DNA of 64,000 nucleotides from Allobosea caraganae (GCF_003351345.1 NZ_QQTO01000019.1:682001-746000), one strand, 5' to 3'; positions 8,393 to 17,760 are shown, counted from the first letter of the stretch. A program made the numbers and translations. Notes: a model not told the origin generated them from the sequence alone.

Positions 8393-9805
8393 TCAGTTCA
8401 GGCCAAGCAATATCGTGGCGGTGCCGAGGAAGGCGAAGAAGCCGACCACATCGGTCACCGTCGTCACGAATGTCCCGGAGGATACCGCCGGGTCCACCCC
8501 GTACCGATCGAGCAGGACGGGGATGGCGACGCCCGCCAATCCGGCGGCGATCAGATTGATGACCATCGCGATGCCGATGACAAGCCCCAATCCGGCATGG
8601 GAGAACCAGAGCGCCGCCACGACGCCCGTGATCAGGGCGAAGGCGATGCCGTTCAGCAGGGCCACGATCAGCTCGCGGGTGAAGAAGCGGCGGACGTTCC
8701 AGGCGCCGAGTTCCTGCGTGGCAAGCGAGCGCACCGCGACCGTCATCGTCTGCGTCGCGGCGTTGCCGCCCTGGCTCGCGACGATCGGCGCGAGGATGGC
8801 GAGCGCCACGAGCTGCGAGAGCTGCGCCTCGAACAGCCCCATCACCGCGGCGGCGAGGAAGGCCGTCACCAGGTTGATGAAGAGCCAGCGGAAGCGGCTC
8901 TTGGCGATCTGCGCGACCGGGTCCGACAATTCTTCGGCCGCGTTGACGCCGCCGAGCTGCTTGACGTCGTCATCGGCCGCCTCCTCGATGACGTCGACCA
9001 CGTCGTCGATGGTCATGACGCCGACGAGCCTGCCGGCATCGTCGATCACCGGCGCGGCGACGAGGTTGTAGCGCTGGAACTGGCGCGCCACGTCCTCCAG
9101 GTCCTCGGTTGCCCTGACGACGCGGCGCTCCTCTTCGAGCAAGTTGGAGATCGAGACCGGCCGCTTGGTGCGCAGCAGGTGGTCGAGCCTGACCGTGCCG
9201 ACGAAGTGATGCGCCGGGTCGGCGACGAAGATCTCGAAGAAGCGGTCGGGCAGGTCGGCCGTCTCGCGCAGGTAGTCGATGGTCTGGCCGACGGTCCAGA
9301 ACGGCGGCACGGCGATGACCTCGGTCTGCATGCGCCGGCCGGCGGTGCCCTCGGGATAGTCGAGGCCCTGCTGCAGCGCGACGCGCTCGGCCGGAGTGAG
9401 CCGCTCCAGCACCTCCTGCTTGTCGGCCTCGTCGAGGTCTTCGAGAATGTAGACCGCGTCGTCGGTGTCGAGTTCGCGCACGCCTTCGGCGACGGTCTCG
9501 GCCGAGAGCTCTTCGAGAATCTCCTCGCGGACGGCGTCGTCGACTTCGGTCAGCGCGGTAAAGTCGAAATCCGAGCCGAGCAGCGAGATCAGCCGCGGCC
9601 GCTCCTCAGTGTCGAGCGCCTCCAGCAGTGCGCCGAGATCGGCCTCGTGCATGTCCTCGACGACGCTGCGCAGCGTCGTGACGTCGGAGAGCAGGACCGC
9701 CTGGGAGACCTCTTCGACCAGGCGCGGCTCGATGGCGCCGTCCTCGTCGCGAATCGCGCGGGCGGGCGTCAGGGCGCGATCGGGAGCGCTATCGGCTTCG
9801 ACCAT
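8393..9805 (-). CDS. mgtE: Magnesium transporter MgtE
   Basis: Mg2+ channel of the inner membrane gated by cytoplasmic Mg2+. Order of domains: acidic helical MgtE N-domain (about 15-130), two CBS domains (about 140-265), a linking helix, then five membrane helices with the selectivity region PIVASQGGNAATQT. The first convincing start is the ATG at 9805 (MVEADSAPDR), 8 nt after GGAG; the frame continues 25 codons upstream but that part looks non-coding. No M-box-type leader is visible in the short upstream region. Confidence 0.9.
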   Translation of the reverse strand: MVEADSAPDRALTPARAIRDEDGAIEPRLVEEVSQAVLLSDVTTLRSVVEDMHEADLGALLEALDTEERPRLISLLGSDFDFTALTEVDDAVREEILEELSAETVAEGVRELDTDDAVYILEDLDEADKQEVLERLTPAERVALQQGLDYPEGTAGRRMQTEVIAVPPFWTVGQTIDYLRETADLPDRFFEIFVADPAHHFVGTVRLDHLLRTKRPVSISNLLEEERRVVRATEDLEDVARQFQRYNLVAAPVIDDAGRLVGVMTIDDVVDVIEEAADDDVKQLGGVNAAEELSDPVAQIAKSRFRWLFINLVTAFLAAAVMGLFEAQLSQLVALAILAPIVASQGGNAATQTMTVAVRSLATQELGAWNVRRFFTRELIVALLNGIAFALITGVVAALWFSHAGLGLVIGIAMVINLIAAGLAGVAIPVLLDRYGVDPAVSSGTFVTTVTDVVGFFAFLGTATILLGLN

Positions 9806-9932
9806 CCGTCGGGCTCCGCGATTCGAGGTTCTGGGACACGGTTCTTTTGTCAGCCGCACTCCGCCGTGGCAACGCAACATGACGCTTTCGCGGCAAGATC
9901 GTGCCCAGGGCTGTGGCGTGGGCCTGGAAACG

Positions 9933-9964
9933 AAAAACGGCGATCCACAGGGATCGCCGTTTTT
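9933..9964 (-). terminator. Rho-independent terminator after tRNA-Leu
   Basis: Perfect hairpin AAAAACGGCGATCC-ACAG-GGATCGCCGTTTTT, 14-bp stem with a 4-nt loop and built-in A and T tracts, so it can work in both directions. It lies 21 nt downstream of the tRNA-Leu 3' end. Confidence 0.85.
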
Positions 9965-9984
9965 ACGAGGCTTCAGCCTGAATC

Positions 9985-10069
9985 TGGTGCGGTCAAGAGG
10001 ACTCGAACCTCCACGGGTCTCCCCGCTACCACCTCAAGGTAGTGCGTCTACCAGTTCCGCCATGACCGC
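9985..10069 (-). tRNA. tRNA-Leu (anticodon GAG)
   Basis: On the minus strand the acceptor arm GCGGTCA pairs with TGACCGC. The anticodon arm is CTACC-TTGAGGT-GGTAG, giving anticodon GAG for codons CUC and CUU. The long variable arm is as expected for a class II tRNA, the T arm contains GGTTCGAGTCC, the discriminator base is A and the CCA end is encoded (9987-9985). Length is 85 nt including CCA. A strong terminator follows. Confidence 0.95.
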
Positions 10070-10211
10070 AGCGGCTCAATCGTTGCCGCAGCGATGCGGC
10101 GAACTCCAGAGCGGCGCGGGTCTACCAAATCGAATCCGCGGCTGCAAGTGCGCTGGCGAAGGAAAAGCTTGGATGGGAGTCAGAACCGCAGCGCAGCCGG
10201 GATCGGTGCCT

Positions 10212-11099
10212 TCATGCGGAAGCCGGGAAAGCCATGCCGGTGGCCTCTTCGGCCAGCCATTCGCAGAATCGCTCGATCTTCGGATTGGCGGGCATTCTCG
10301 TCCTGGCCACGTAGCAATAGTCGCTTTTCACGAAGCCCAGCGGTGCGGCAAGCCGGCCGGCTTCGACATCGTTCATGACGAGGTGCCAGGGCGCGATGCA
10401 GATCCCAAGCCCGGCGCCGGCCGCTTCGAGCGTGTAATAATAGTGCTCGAACACGGCGCCGGCCGGATCGATCGCAGGGATGCAAGCTGCCGCCGACCAC
10501 ATCGACCAAGCGTTCATGCGGGTCTTCGTCTGCAGGAGCAGGGACGGGGACAGATCCCCAGCCGAGCGGAACGCCACGTCCGGCCTCGTCACCGGGCCGA
10601 GCCACTCCTGGAACAGCAGGCGCCCGCGTCGTTCGCCACGCTCCGGGCGAGGGGATTCTTCGACCGCGATCTCGATGTCGAAGCGCTCGCTCTTGAGATT
10701 GGCGGAATAGTCCGTCGCGCTCAGGCGCACGTCGATGCCGGGATGGAGATCGCGGAAGCGGTGCAGGCGCGGGATCAGCCAGCGCATCAGGAACGTGCTG
10801 AGGCAGCCTATGTCGAGCACCTCGTCCTGCGCGCGCATAGCCGTCTGAACGGCGGTTTCGATCTGGTCGAAGGCCGAGGAGAGCGACGGCAGGAAGGCCT
10901 GGCCGGCCAGCGTCAGCCGCGGCTTGGTCCGCGGGCCGGCGAAGAGCGCGACGCCGAGGATCGCCTCCAGATGCTTGATCTGCCGGCTGATCGCGCCGTG
11001 CGTGACGGAAAGCTCCTCGGCGGCGGCGCTCATCCGCCCCAGGCGCGCAGCGGCTTCGAACGAACGCAGCGCGTTCAGCGGGATCGGCCGTCGTTTCAT
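10212..11099 (-). CDS. LysR-family transcriptional regulator
   Basis: DNA-binding regulator of 295 aa with an N-terminal winged HTH (about 6-64, NALRSFEAAARLGRMSAAAE, HGAISRQIKHLE) and a C-terminal periplasmic-binding-like effector domain. The HTH resembles the GcvA branch. It is transcribed away from the tautomerase gene at 11214, leaving a 114-bp shared promoter region, so that gene is the obvious target. The inducer is unknown. Confidence 0.88.
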   Translation of the reverse strand: MKRRPIPLNALRSFEAAARLGRMSAAAEELSVTHGAISRQIKHLEAILGVALFAGPRTKPRLTLAGQAFLPSLSSAFDQIETAVQTAMRAQDEVLDIGCLSTFLMRWLIPRLHRFRDLHPGIDVRLSATDYSANLKSERFDIEIAVEESPRPERGERRGRLLFQEWLGPVTRPDVAFRSAGDLSPSLLLQTKTRMNAWSMWSAAACIPAIDPAGAVFEHYYYTLEAAGAGLGICIAPWHLVMNDVEAGRLAAPLGFVKSDYCYVARTRMPANPKIERFCEWLAEEATGMAFPASA

Positions 11100-11213
11100 C
11101 TTGTGAGCTTAGCGCACATAGAGCCGGACAAGGTATCGATATGATCTGCGGTCAATTCCCAGCATAAGCGCTCGAACAATCCGTTCAAAGGCACTTACCT
11201 GGAGAATCGAGCG

Positions 11214-11618
11214 ATGCCATTCATCCGTACTTCGGTCCGAAAAGGCACAAGCCAGCAGCGCGTGGCCGCGATCGTCGATGGCATCCATCTAGCCCTGGTC
11301 GAGGCGATCGGCATGCCGGCGGACGAGCTCTTCAATCTGGTGTCGGAATATGAGCCCGAGCGATTCTTCTACGATCGCTCGTTCAACGGCAACGCCCGAT
11401 CGGACGAACTGGTCGTCATCGAGATCACGATGCGCCGCGGCCGGAGCGACGCGATGAAGCGCGCGCTCTACGCGGGGATCGCGAGCCGCCTGTCCGCGGC
11501 CGGCGTTTCACCGAAGGACATCTTCATCTTCACGCACGAGAACGATTATTCCGACTGGTCGGTCGGCAATGGCGTCTTCGCGATGGCGATCGTGCAGCAG
11601 CGCGGCACCGATAGCTGA
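11214..11618 (+). CDS. Tautomerase-superfamily protein
   Basis: Small enzyme of the 4-oxalocrotonate tautomerase superfamily, 134 aa, about the size of the fused-domain MSAD/tautomerase-2 type. The mature protein would start with Pro (MPFIRTSV), the catalytic base of this superfamily. A central Asn/Arg-rich segment and the C-terminal ENDYSDWSVGNG are visible. GGAG precedes the ATG at a normal distance. The divergent LysR gene probably controls it. The substrate cannot be told from sequence. Confidence 0.8.
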   Translation: MPFIRTSVRKGTSQQRVAAIVDGIHLALVEAIGMPADELFNLVSEYEPERFFYDRSFNGNARSDELVVIEITMRRGRSDAMKRALYAGIASRLSAAGVSPKDIFIFTHENDYSDWSVGNGVFAMAIVQQRGTDS

Positions 11619-11649
11619 GGTGGTGGTGGAGATCGCCGGGCCCCCCTGA

Positions 11650-11919
11650 TCAGGCGGCCTCGGCGATGGTCTGCACGCTGTAGACGGTCGGGCGCTTCAG
11701 CATCTCGGTGACCTCGACCGCGATGCGCGTGCCGTTGACCACGACATGCCCGCGCGCGAACGGGTGGTTGTTGGCGAGGATCTGGACCTCGTCGTTCTCG
11801 CTGGCGTTGAGCTCGATGATGGCGCCGCGGCCCATGCGCAGCAATTTGTAGATCGGCATCTGGGCGGAGCCCAGCACCACCGTCAGTTCGACGCCGACGA
11901 GATCGAGATCAGCCTTCAA
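11650..11919 (-). CDS. FliN-like flagellar motor switch (SpoA-domain) protein
   Basis: A single SpoA/FliN C-ring domain of 89 aa: LDLVGVELTVVLGSAQMPI, then MGRGAIIELN and VVVNGTRIAVEVTEML are the standard strands. FliN normally sits at the base of the flagellar C-ring with FliM and FliG. No other flagellar gene is in the window. The frame extends to 11988, but the extra 23 residues are atypical; the TTG at 11919 is preceded by GGAG with 7 nt spacing and begins just before the domain, so I chose it. Whether it is the main FliN or an extra copy cannot be seen from here. Confidence 0.78.
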   Translation of the reverse strand: MKADLDLVGVELTVVLGSAQMPIYKLLRMGRGAIIELNASENDEVQILANNHPFARGHVVVNGTRIAVEVTEMLKRPTVYSVQTIAEAA

Positions 11920-12055
11920 GTTTTCACTCCGAAACCCTACTTGCGAATTCCACCAACGAAACTTGCCAGCCTGCCGGCTTGGGCGCATGAGCCTGCCGGC
12001 CGGTGGGCCGGACGCTTCCGGTTAGCGATCGTTGAACAAACAGAGTTAACGCAGC

Positions 12056-12757
12056 GTGAAGACACGAGAGGCTCTTTCGGTTTCGTTCCTGCCGCAGGCC
12101 GGATCGGAGCCGGTCGAATGGGTGATCGCGGACGGGCTCGTCGGCTATGACGAGGCCGTCGCCGAGATGGAAGCGCGGGCGGCGCTGATCGCCGACGGCC
12201 AGGCGCGCGAGCGCGTCTGGCTGATCGAGCACCCGCCGCTCTACACTGCCGGCACCTCGGCCCGCGACGAGGACCTGACCCAACCCGAGCGGCTGCCGGT
12301 CTATCGCAGCGGGCGAGGCGGGCAGTTCACCTATCACGGCCCCGGCCAGCGCGTGGCCTATGTCATGCTCGACCTGAAGCGGCGCGACCCGGACCTGCGC
12401 AGATTCGTCGCCGCGCTCGAAGCCTGGCTGATCGGCACGCTCGACGGCTTCAACATCCGCGGCGAGCGGCGTGAGGACCGCGTCGGCGTCTGGGTGCGCC
12501 GGCCGGAGAAGGGCGCTGAGGCCGAGGACAAGATCGCCGCGATCGGCATCCGCGTGCGGCGCTGGGTCTCGTTCCACGGCATCTCGCTGAACGTCGAGCC
12601 GGAGCTGGCGCATTTCGACGGCATCGTGCCCTGCGGCGTCAGCGACCAGGGCGTGACCTCGCTGGTCGATCTCGGCCTGCCGCTGACCATGCCCGAGGTC
12701 GATTCTGTCCTGCGGGCCGAGTTCGAGCGAATCTTCGGGGCGACCGTCGCGGTCTGA
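12056..12757 (+). CDS. lipB: Octanoyltransferase LipB
   Basis: Transfers octanoate from octanoyl-ACP to lipoyl domains, the first step of endogenous lipoate synthesis; LipA then inserts sulfur. The 233 aa protein has the family motifs [14 protein letters not shown] (about 85-98), KIAAIGIRV with the catalytic Lys159, and [13 protein letters not shown] with the acyl-accepting Cys193. The start is GTG. It ends 4 bp before the convergent stop codon of the AT-rich orphan gene. lipA is not in the window. Confidence 0.93.
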   Translation: MKTREALSVSFLPQAGSEPVEWVIADGLVGYDEAVAEMEARAALIADGQARERVWLIEHPPLYTAGTSARDEDLTQPERLPVYRSGRGGQFTYHGPGQRVAYVMLDLKRRDPDLRRFVAALEAWLIGTLDGFNIRGERREDRVGVWVRRPEKGAEAEDKIAAIGIRVRRWVSFHGISLNVEPELAHFDGIVPCGVSDQGVTSLVDLGLPLTMPEVDSVLRAEFERIFGATVAV

Positions 12758-12761
12758 TCTA

Positions 12762-13373
12762 TCAAATAGTTTTATTGACTGGAGTGGTAGTTTGCTGCGT
12801 CGGAGGGGAGTTTTCTCTCGTGATAAAGGCGATAAATTCTGGATTGTAGCAATTTTTGTACTTATTAATGTTATTTATTGTCGCTTCCGTTTCTCCTTTT
12901 ACGTGAGAGAATATTGTTTCCTCCCAACATTTTATTATCTGCTCGTTTATTACCTCAGTGTCGTCGATATTAAGAAATTTAAATCGACTTTTTAGTATTT
13001 TCCGTTCATTCTGAGTCCATTCAAATATCGCCTCGAGGCTATATAATTTCATGCTGGCTAAATCATTAATTAATTCTTCATTCTTGGTGGATCCGTTGTT
13101 TATATTGTATTCAAATTGAAATCTAAGAAAATCTGCGAATAGTTTTTGCATATGTGATTTTCTTGCTGTTGCAGCTGTTATTGTGAATGTCCTGAGTGCG
13201 ATCCAGGCGCCGGCGACGGCGAGAAGCAGCGCTATGATCGAGGCCAGCTTGCTCAAGACATCAATTCGGCCCGCGACAGGGTCGGCGGCGATGTTTTTAA
13301 AATCGATGGGCAGCATGAGGCAGGCAAGGAATACAATGACTAAAGCGACGATTATCGAACCGATGATTTTCAT
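12762..13373 (-). CDS. AT-rich orphan membrane protein, hypothetical
   Basis: Unrecognised 203 aa protein. Two hydrophobic segments near the N-terminus (about 4-24 and 45-65) are separated by a short polar loop; the remaining 140 residues are soluble, helical and rich in Asn, Ile, Lys and Glu. Codon use (ATA, TTA, AAT, AAA) is unlike every neighbour and the GC content is far lower, so recent acquisition is likely. The ATG at 13373 follows AGGTG by 6 nt and is preferred over GTG 13382. The anchor-plus-cytosolic-domain layout resembles some accessory or phage-resistance proteins, but no motif supports a function. Confidence 0.6.
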   Translation of the reverse strand: MKIIGSIIVALVIVFLACLMLPIDFKNIAADPVAGRIDVLSKLASIIALLLAVAGAWIALRTFTITAATARKSHMQKLFADFLRFQFEYNINNGSTKNEELINDLASMKLYSLEAIFEWTQNERKILKSRFKFLNIDDTEVINEQIIKCWEETIFSHVKGETEATINNINKYKNCYNPEFIAFITRENSPPTQQTTTPVNKTI

Positions 13374-13846
13374 GGTCGACACCTGTGTTATGCTTTAAAG
13401 AAAAATTCTCGCCGGTTTGTGGTAGTTTACTGTCTAAGTTGTGGCGACGCAATTTCGAATCAATGCAGTAACGTGATATATTTTCGTCGCTGTTGATGAG
13501 GCTCCCAAACTTGGCAGCAGGACGCGCAAAGCAAGGGAGCAGCCCTACGAATCTTCATTCTCAGCTTCGCGCTTATACTGGCGCCTGCATCTCCCAATGA
13601 CCGCGTGATCGCGATGCGGCCATGTGGACGGGAGCCGGCGCGATCGTGGGCCGTTCGACGCCTTCGCTGTGCCACCGGTAGTGGAGGCAATCCTAGATCG
13701 AGTCGATGTCGCTGCAGACCGAGCCAATGATGCTGGCGCCGGGCGAGGCGGATTCGCGAAGCCCGCTTTGCGCATCCGCGCGAGTTGGCCTTTTGCGCGG
13801 GCCGCGCCATAACCCGGCGAAGAGATTGTCGCTGGGAGTGCGCGCC
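13374..13846. other. Non-coding region upstream of the carboxylase beta gene
   Basis: 473 bp without a convincing gene. The left third (to about 13500) keeps the low GC of the orphan gene next door and probably marks the edge of the acquired segment; the rest has the normal high GC. An open frame continues upstream of 13847 to 13706, but its predicted peptide is unlike the family N-terminus. It presumably holds the promoters of both flanking genes. Confidence 0.5.
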
Positions 13847-15454
13847 GTGCCGGTCATCGAGAGCAAGGTCGATCTGAATTCGGCCGAGACGCGCGCCAAT
13901 GCCGAGGCCTGGGCGACCTTGCGCGCCGAACTGGGCGAGCGCCGCACCACGGCGGCGCTGGGCGGCAACGCCAAGTCGCGCGAGCGCCATACCGCCCGCG
14001 GCAAGCTCCTCCCCAGAGAGCGTGTGCTGCGCCTGCTCGATCCCGGCTCCGCCTTCCTCGAGATCGGCGCGCTTGCCGCCTTCGGCATGTACGAGGGCGA
14101 TGTCCATGCCGCCGGGATGATCGCCGGCATCGGCCGCGTCGCCGGGCGCGAGGTCATGGTCGTCTGCAACGACGCCACCATCAAGGGCGGCACCTACTAT
14201 CCGCTGACGGTGAAGAAGCACCTGCGCGCCCAGGAGATCGCGCGCGAGAACCGGCTGCCCTGCATCTACCTGGTCGATTCCGGCGGCGCCAACCTGCCGC
14301 ACCAGACCGAGGTCTTCCCCGACCGCGACCACTTTGGCCGCATCTTCTACAACCAGGCGACGCTCTCGGCCGAAGGCATCCCGCAGATCGCCGTCGTGAT
14401 GGGCTCCTGCACCGCCGGCGGCGCCTATGTCCCGGCCATGTCGGACGAGACCGTGATCGTGCGCAAGCAGGGCACGATCTTCCTGGGCGGCCCGCCGCTG
14501 GTGAAGGCCGCGACCGGCGAGGTCGTCTCGGCCGAGGACCTCGGCGGCGCCGACGTCCATGCCCGCCTCTCAGGCGTCGCCGACCATTATGCCGGGGACG
14601 ACACCCATGCGCTCGCCATCGCGCGCCGCATCGCCGCCAATCTGAACAGCGTCAAGCGGCCCGATCTCGACATCGCCGATCCGGTCGAGCCGGCCTATGA
14701 CCCGGCCGAACTCGAGGCGGTGGTGCCGACCGACCTGAAGAAGCAATACGACATCCGCGAGGTCATCGCCCGGCTCGTCGACGGCTCCGAGTTCGACGAG
14801 TTCAAGCGGCTCTACGGCACCACGCTGGTCACCGGCTTCGCCCGCATCCACGGCATCCCCGTTGGCATCATCGCCAATAACGGCATCCTGTTCTCCGAGA
14901 GCGCGCTGAAGGGCGCGCATTTCATCGAGCTCTGCTGCCAGCGCCGGATTCCGCTGCTCTTCCTGCAGAACATCACCGGCTTCATGGTCGGCCGCGACGT
15001 CGAGACGCGCGGAATCGCCAAGGACGGCGCCAAGCTGGTGACGGCGGTGGCCTCGGCCCGGGTGCCGAAGATCACCGTGCTGGTCGGCGGCTCGTTCGGC
15101 GCCGGCAATTACGGCATGTGCGGCCGGGCCTATTCGCCGCGCTTCTTGTTCGCCTGGCCGAACTCGCGCATCTCGGTGATGGGCGGCGAGCAGGCGGCGA
15201 GCGTGCTCGCCACCGTGCGGCGCGACAATATCGAGGCCGACGGCAAGAGCTGGTCGGCGGACGAGGAGGAGGCCTTCAAGGCGCCGATCCGCAACAAGTA
15301 CGAGGAGGAGGGCTCGCCCTACCACGCCACGGCACGGCTCTGGGACGACGGCATCATCCTGCCCTCCGAGACCCGCCGCGTGCTGGCGCTGGCCTTCTCC
15401 GCCACGCTGAACGCCGAGGTGCCGCAGACGAGGTTCGGCGTGTTTAGGATGTGA
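13847..15454 (+). CDS. liuB: 3-Methylcrotonyl-CoA carboxylase, beta (carboxyltransferase) subunit
   Basis: Moves the carboxyl group from biotin on the alpha subunit to 3-methylcrotonyl-CoA, giving 3-methylglutaconyl-CoA in leucine breakdown. Both halves of the crotonase-like carboxyltransferase fold are clear: [17 protein letters not shown] and [16 protein letters not shown] in the N half, [13 protein letters not shown] and [16 protein letters not shown] in the C half. The GTG at 13847, with GGGAG 8 nt upstream, gives 535 aa, the normal family length. The partner alpha subunit lies 5.5 kb away at 20921, separated by unrelated genes. Confidence 0.93.
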   Translation: MPVIESKVDLNSAETRANAEAWATLRAELGERRTTAALGGNAKSRERHTARGKLLPRERVLRLLDPGSAFLEIGALAAFGMYEGDVHAAGMIAGIGRVAGREVMVVCNDATIKGGTYYPLTVKKHLRAQEIARENRLPCIYLVDSGGANLPHQTEVFPDRDHFGRIFYNQATLSAEGIPQIAVVMGSCTAGGAYVPAMSDETVIVRKQGTIFLGGPPLVKAATGEVVSAEDLGGADVHARLSGVADHYAGDDTHALAIARRIAANLNSVKRPDLDIADPVEPAYDPAELEAVVPTDLKKQYDIREVIARLVDGSEFDEFKRLYGTTLVTGFARIHGIPVGIIANNGILFSESALKGAHFIELCCQRRIPLLFLQNITGFMVGRDVETRGIAKDGAKLVTAVASARVPKITVLVGGSFGAGNYGMCGRAYSPRFLFAWPNSRISVMGGEQAASVLATVRRDNIEADGKSWSADEEEAFKAPIRNKYEEEGSPYHATARLWDDGIILPSETRRVLALAFSATLNAEVPQTRFGVFRM

Positions 15455-15496
15455 GCGGGCCGTCTCCGCTGCCGGTCCAAGACGCGGCGCGGGGAA

Positions 15497-15632
15497 CTCT
15501 CTCCTGTAAGGAGAGGGCAGGGTGAGGTGTAGGCCAGATATCCAGTGAGGCGATGCGGTTTGCTGCGGTCAGGTCACGGCTACGGCGTCAAGCGGCCGAC
15601 ACCTCACCCCCCCCCTCCTTACAGGAGAGGGG
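15497..15632. repeat. Intergenic palindromic repeat, family C
   Basis: Left arm CTCTCCTGTAAGGAGAGGG followed by CAGGGTGAGGTGT; right arm ACACCTCACCC...CTCCTTACAGGAGAGG. The arms are complementary over about 35 bp around a 70-bp centre, and the left arm also contains its own small hairpin (CTCTCCT / AGGAGAG). The layout resembles family B at 1432, but the sequence differs. It lies just after the carboxylase beta gene. Confidence 0.75.
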
Positions 15633-15813
15633 CTCCCGCGCCCCCCCGTCACGCTAGCCAACAGCACCGGCGAAGCGCCACCTCCGCAACACGAAGCCGA
15701 TTAACCGCTTCGCTAAGACTTTATGAATTGACGTTGCGCCGCCCCGGGGTTGAGCGCAGGACAGCCTTTGCTGCAGGTCACCTACGTCACCTGGCTCCCA
15801 AGGACTTCCCTTT

Positions 15814-16305
15814 ATGCTGTTCGCCCGTTCGCTTGCCGCGATGGTTGCCGTCGCGCTGCTCGCCATGCCTGCCGCCGCCAAGAATTTCGCTGTCCCCGAC
15901 AAGAACCCGGCCATCACCATCACCGTGCCCGACGACTGGAAGTCCGAGGAGATCGCCTATGGCTACTCGGCCCGGCCGAAGGACGAGGCGATCTTCTTCT
16001 CCGTCGAGTTCGCCGACGCCCGCAATGTCGAGAAGATGCTCGACAACAACGAGGCCTGGATGAAGGAGAACAAGATCAAGAAGGTCGCGCCGATCAAGGC
16101 CGATGCGCCGCTGAACGGCATCCCCGCGACCATCTTCCAGTTCCGCACCAGCGACGAGAACGGCCCGACCGTGGTCGATTTCATCATGATGTCGGCCGGC
16201 AACAACCGCATGATCATGCTGACCGTCTGGGGCTCCAACGAGGAGCGCGAGACCCATGCCAAGGCGCTGGACGCGATCTTTGGGAGCATTAAGGCGATTA
16301 ATTGA
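15814..16305 (+). CDS. Secreted protein of unknown function
   Basis: 163 aa protein with a clear signal peptide (MLFARSLAAM to about AAAKN, cleavage near residue 22). The mature part is about 140 residues of mixed alpha/beta character, with ITVPDDWKSEEIAYGY near the start and a repeated pattern of short strands; it has no cysteine. The general look (a small periplasmic domain after a signal peptide) recalls PsbP/DUF1795-like folds, but I see no diagnostic motif. It appears to be a single-gene unit. Confidence 0.7.
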   Translation: MLFARSLAAMVAVALLAMPAAAKNFAVPDKNPAITITVPDDWKSEEIAYGYSARPKDEAIFFSVEFADARNVEKMLDNNEAWMKENKIKKVAPIKADAPLNGIPATIFQFRTSDENGPTVVDFIMMSAGNNRMIMLTVWGSNEERETHAKALDAIFGSIKAIN

Positions 16306-16317
16306 GGGGGTGAGGGG

Positions 16318-16347
16318 GCGCCCGCCGGCTTTTGGGCTGGCGGGTGC
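16318..16347 (+). terminator. Possible terminator hairpin
   Basis: GCGCCCGCCGGC and GCTGGCGGGTGC pair with two G-U wobbles around a 6-nt loop, 13 nt after the stop of the secreted-protein gene. There is no U-tract after it, so intrinsic termination would be inefficient. Confidence 0.35.
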
Positions 16348-16461
16348 CGCGGCTAGGGAAGTATTGGTTTGGAAAGGCGAGAATTAGTCAAACATTCGTC
16401 CACGGTGACCATCGGAGCGGCGCCGCAGTACTCGTTTTCTAGCTTCGATGCGACGGTGGTG

Positions 16462-17760
16462 CTAAGCCTTCAGGGCAGTAGTCACGAATTCAGCAAGCGT
16501 TCCCCACAGCATTTTCAGATGCTCCGGCGAAACGTTGAAATTTGATGAGTGCACATACCGATGTAGCGTGTCCATCGAAACCAACGCTTCTCCTTGCTGT
16601 AGCTTTTTGATTGCACCGAGGTATTTCTTATCGATCTTGCTGTGAGAAAACATGTCCTCTGCGACTTTCGCGGCCTTGAGAGCTAGCTTATCGTTCTCAT
16701 GAATGGATGCCAGCTTTGCCTGCGCGATGTAGCTGTCAACGGATAGTTCAAGAAGCACTCGCAATAGTACTGAGATGGCGTTCGGATGTTCGGACAGTTC
16801 TAATCGGAATTGCAGCTCTTCCCAAATTTCACGGTGGCGTTGGAGACGTGCAGTCCAGGCAATTCCGTAGTCGACTTGCGGGATTAAATGCGGCCAATGG
16901 ATAGGCTTTGCGGGACCCGCCTTAGCCGGTTTTGGAGGAACAGGTGCGGACGCAGACGATGTTTTTGGCTTATCGGCGATTGTAGGAAGGATACCTTCTC
17001 GATCGAGCTTGTCTATGTATTCGAGTTTGGATTCCGTATCCCAGATATCGTCAAGAGTGATCTTCTGCGTTGCTAGGTCGGTAGCAACGCGACTTAGGGC
17101 TTTCAGCACCACTTGCTCATCGCGGGTGAATTCAAGCTTTCCCTTCCTAACAGAAATCCCTAGCCGATTGCGTAGGGCCTCGTTGGAGAGCAGTCGATTC
17201 ATGTTGGATCGAGGAATTCTTTTGGCTGGCAGCATTTTTGCGGCCAACAGCCGCTTTTCAATTTCGTCAGCGACGTGAACGCCGCTGCTTTTTCCAGTTC
17301 GGATGACGAAGTTATTCTTCATCCGATCGTTCCAGTCGCTCTGTCCTACTCCACCTTGGACACCGGTGTGGCGACGAAAAAGGATTTCGTCCACTCGATC
17401 GCGATCCGACTCGACGCGACACTCAATCTTGTCCGGGAACTTTCCTTTCCATTGATTTCGTAGATCCAGGAAAAATTTCTGCAACTCCACCGTAGGTGCT
17501 CGACGCGGGCTTGCCAGCAGCTTCAAACAAGTGGTGCGTCGATTGCCGTCAGCTACCACAAATTTATCAGCGTGAGGGAATACTAAGGGCGGCTCGAAGA
17601 CTTCTCCTTTTGCAACGAGATCTTTTGCCAAATTGCGCATATGCAATTCATGCGATGCGAAAAGTTGCGCGACAGCGGCAGTTTCGTTTTCAAGCTCACC
17701 ATGCCGATCATTTGCTGGATTTACGACCAGCGAAGTCAATGGCAATAAGCGATAAGCCAT
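16462..17760 (-). CDS. ParB/Srx-domain orphan protein
   Basis: 432 aa protein with an N-terminal ParB-type (ParB/sulfiredoxin fold) domain: LTSLVVNPANDRHGELENE (about 8-26) and KFVVADGNRRTTCLKLLASP (about 66-85), the DGNRR motif being typical. The middle is a basic helical segment with RSNMNRLLSNEALRNRLGIS (HTH-like look), followed by a Pro/Ala linker (about 265-290) and a C-terminal helical domain. It is not chromosomal ParB: there is no parA and the HTH part differs. GC content is clearly below the neighbours, suggesting transfer. Related architectures occur in accessory DNA-processing and defence loci, but no partner gene is visible here. Confidence 0.6.
   Translation of the reverse strand: MAYRLLPLTSLVVNPANDRHGELENETAAVAQLFASHELHMRNLAKDLVAKGEVFEPPLVFPHADKFVVADGNRRTTCLKLLASPRRAPTVELQKFFLDLRNQWKGKFPDKIECRVESDRDRVDEILFRRHTGVQGGVGQSDWNDRMKNNFVIRTGKSSGVHVADEIEKRLLAAKMLPAKRIPRSNMNRLLSNEALRNRLGISVRKGKLEFTRDEQVVLKALSRVATDLATQKITLDDIWDTESKLEYIDKLDREGILPTIADKPKTSSASAPVPPKPAKAGPAKPIHWPHLIPQVDYGIAWTARLQRHREIWEELQFRLELSEHPNAISVLLRVLLELSVDSYIAQAKLASIHENDKLALKAAKVAEDMFSHSKIDKKYLGAIKKLQQGEALVSMDTLHRYVHSSNFNVSPEHLKMLWGTLAEFVTTALKA

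Noticed and set aside
8375-10042. 555-codon plus-strand frame over mgtE and the tRNA
   Set aside because: It runs antisense through mgtE and the tRNA-Leu gene; the peptide is compositionally biased shadow.
9985-11099. tRNA-Leu as an integration site for a genomic island
   Set aside because: No integrase, no duplicated tRNA 3' end and normal composition on both sides.
13460-14560. 366-codon minus-strand frame overlapping liuB
   Set aside because: Antisense to the conserved carboxyltransferase; it crosses the AT-to-GC boundary and shows no domain.
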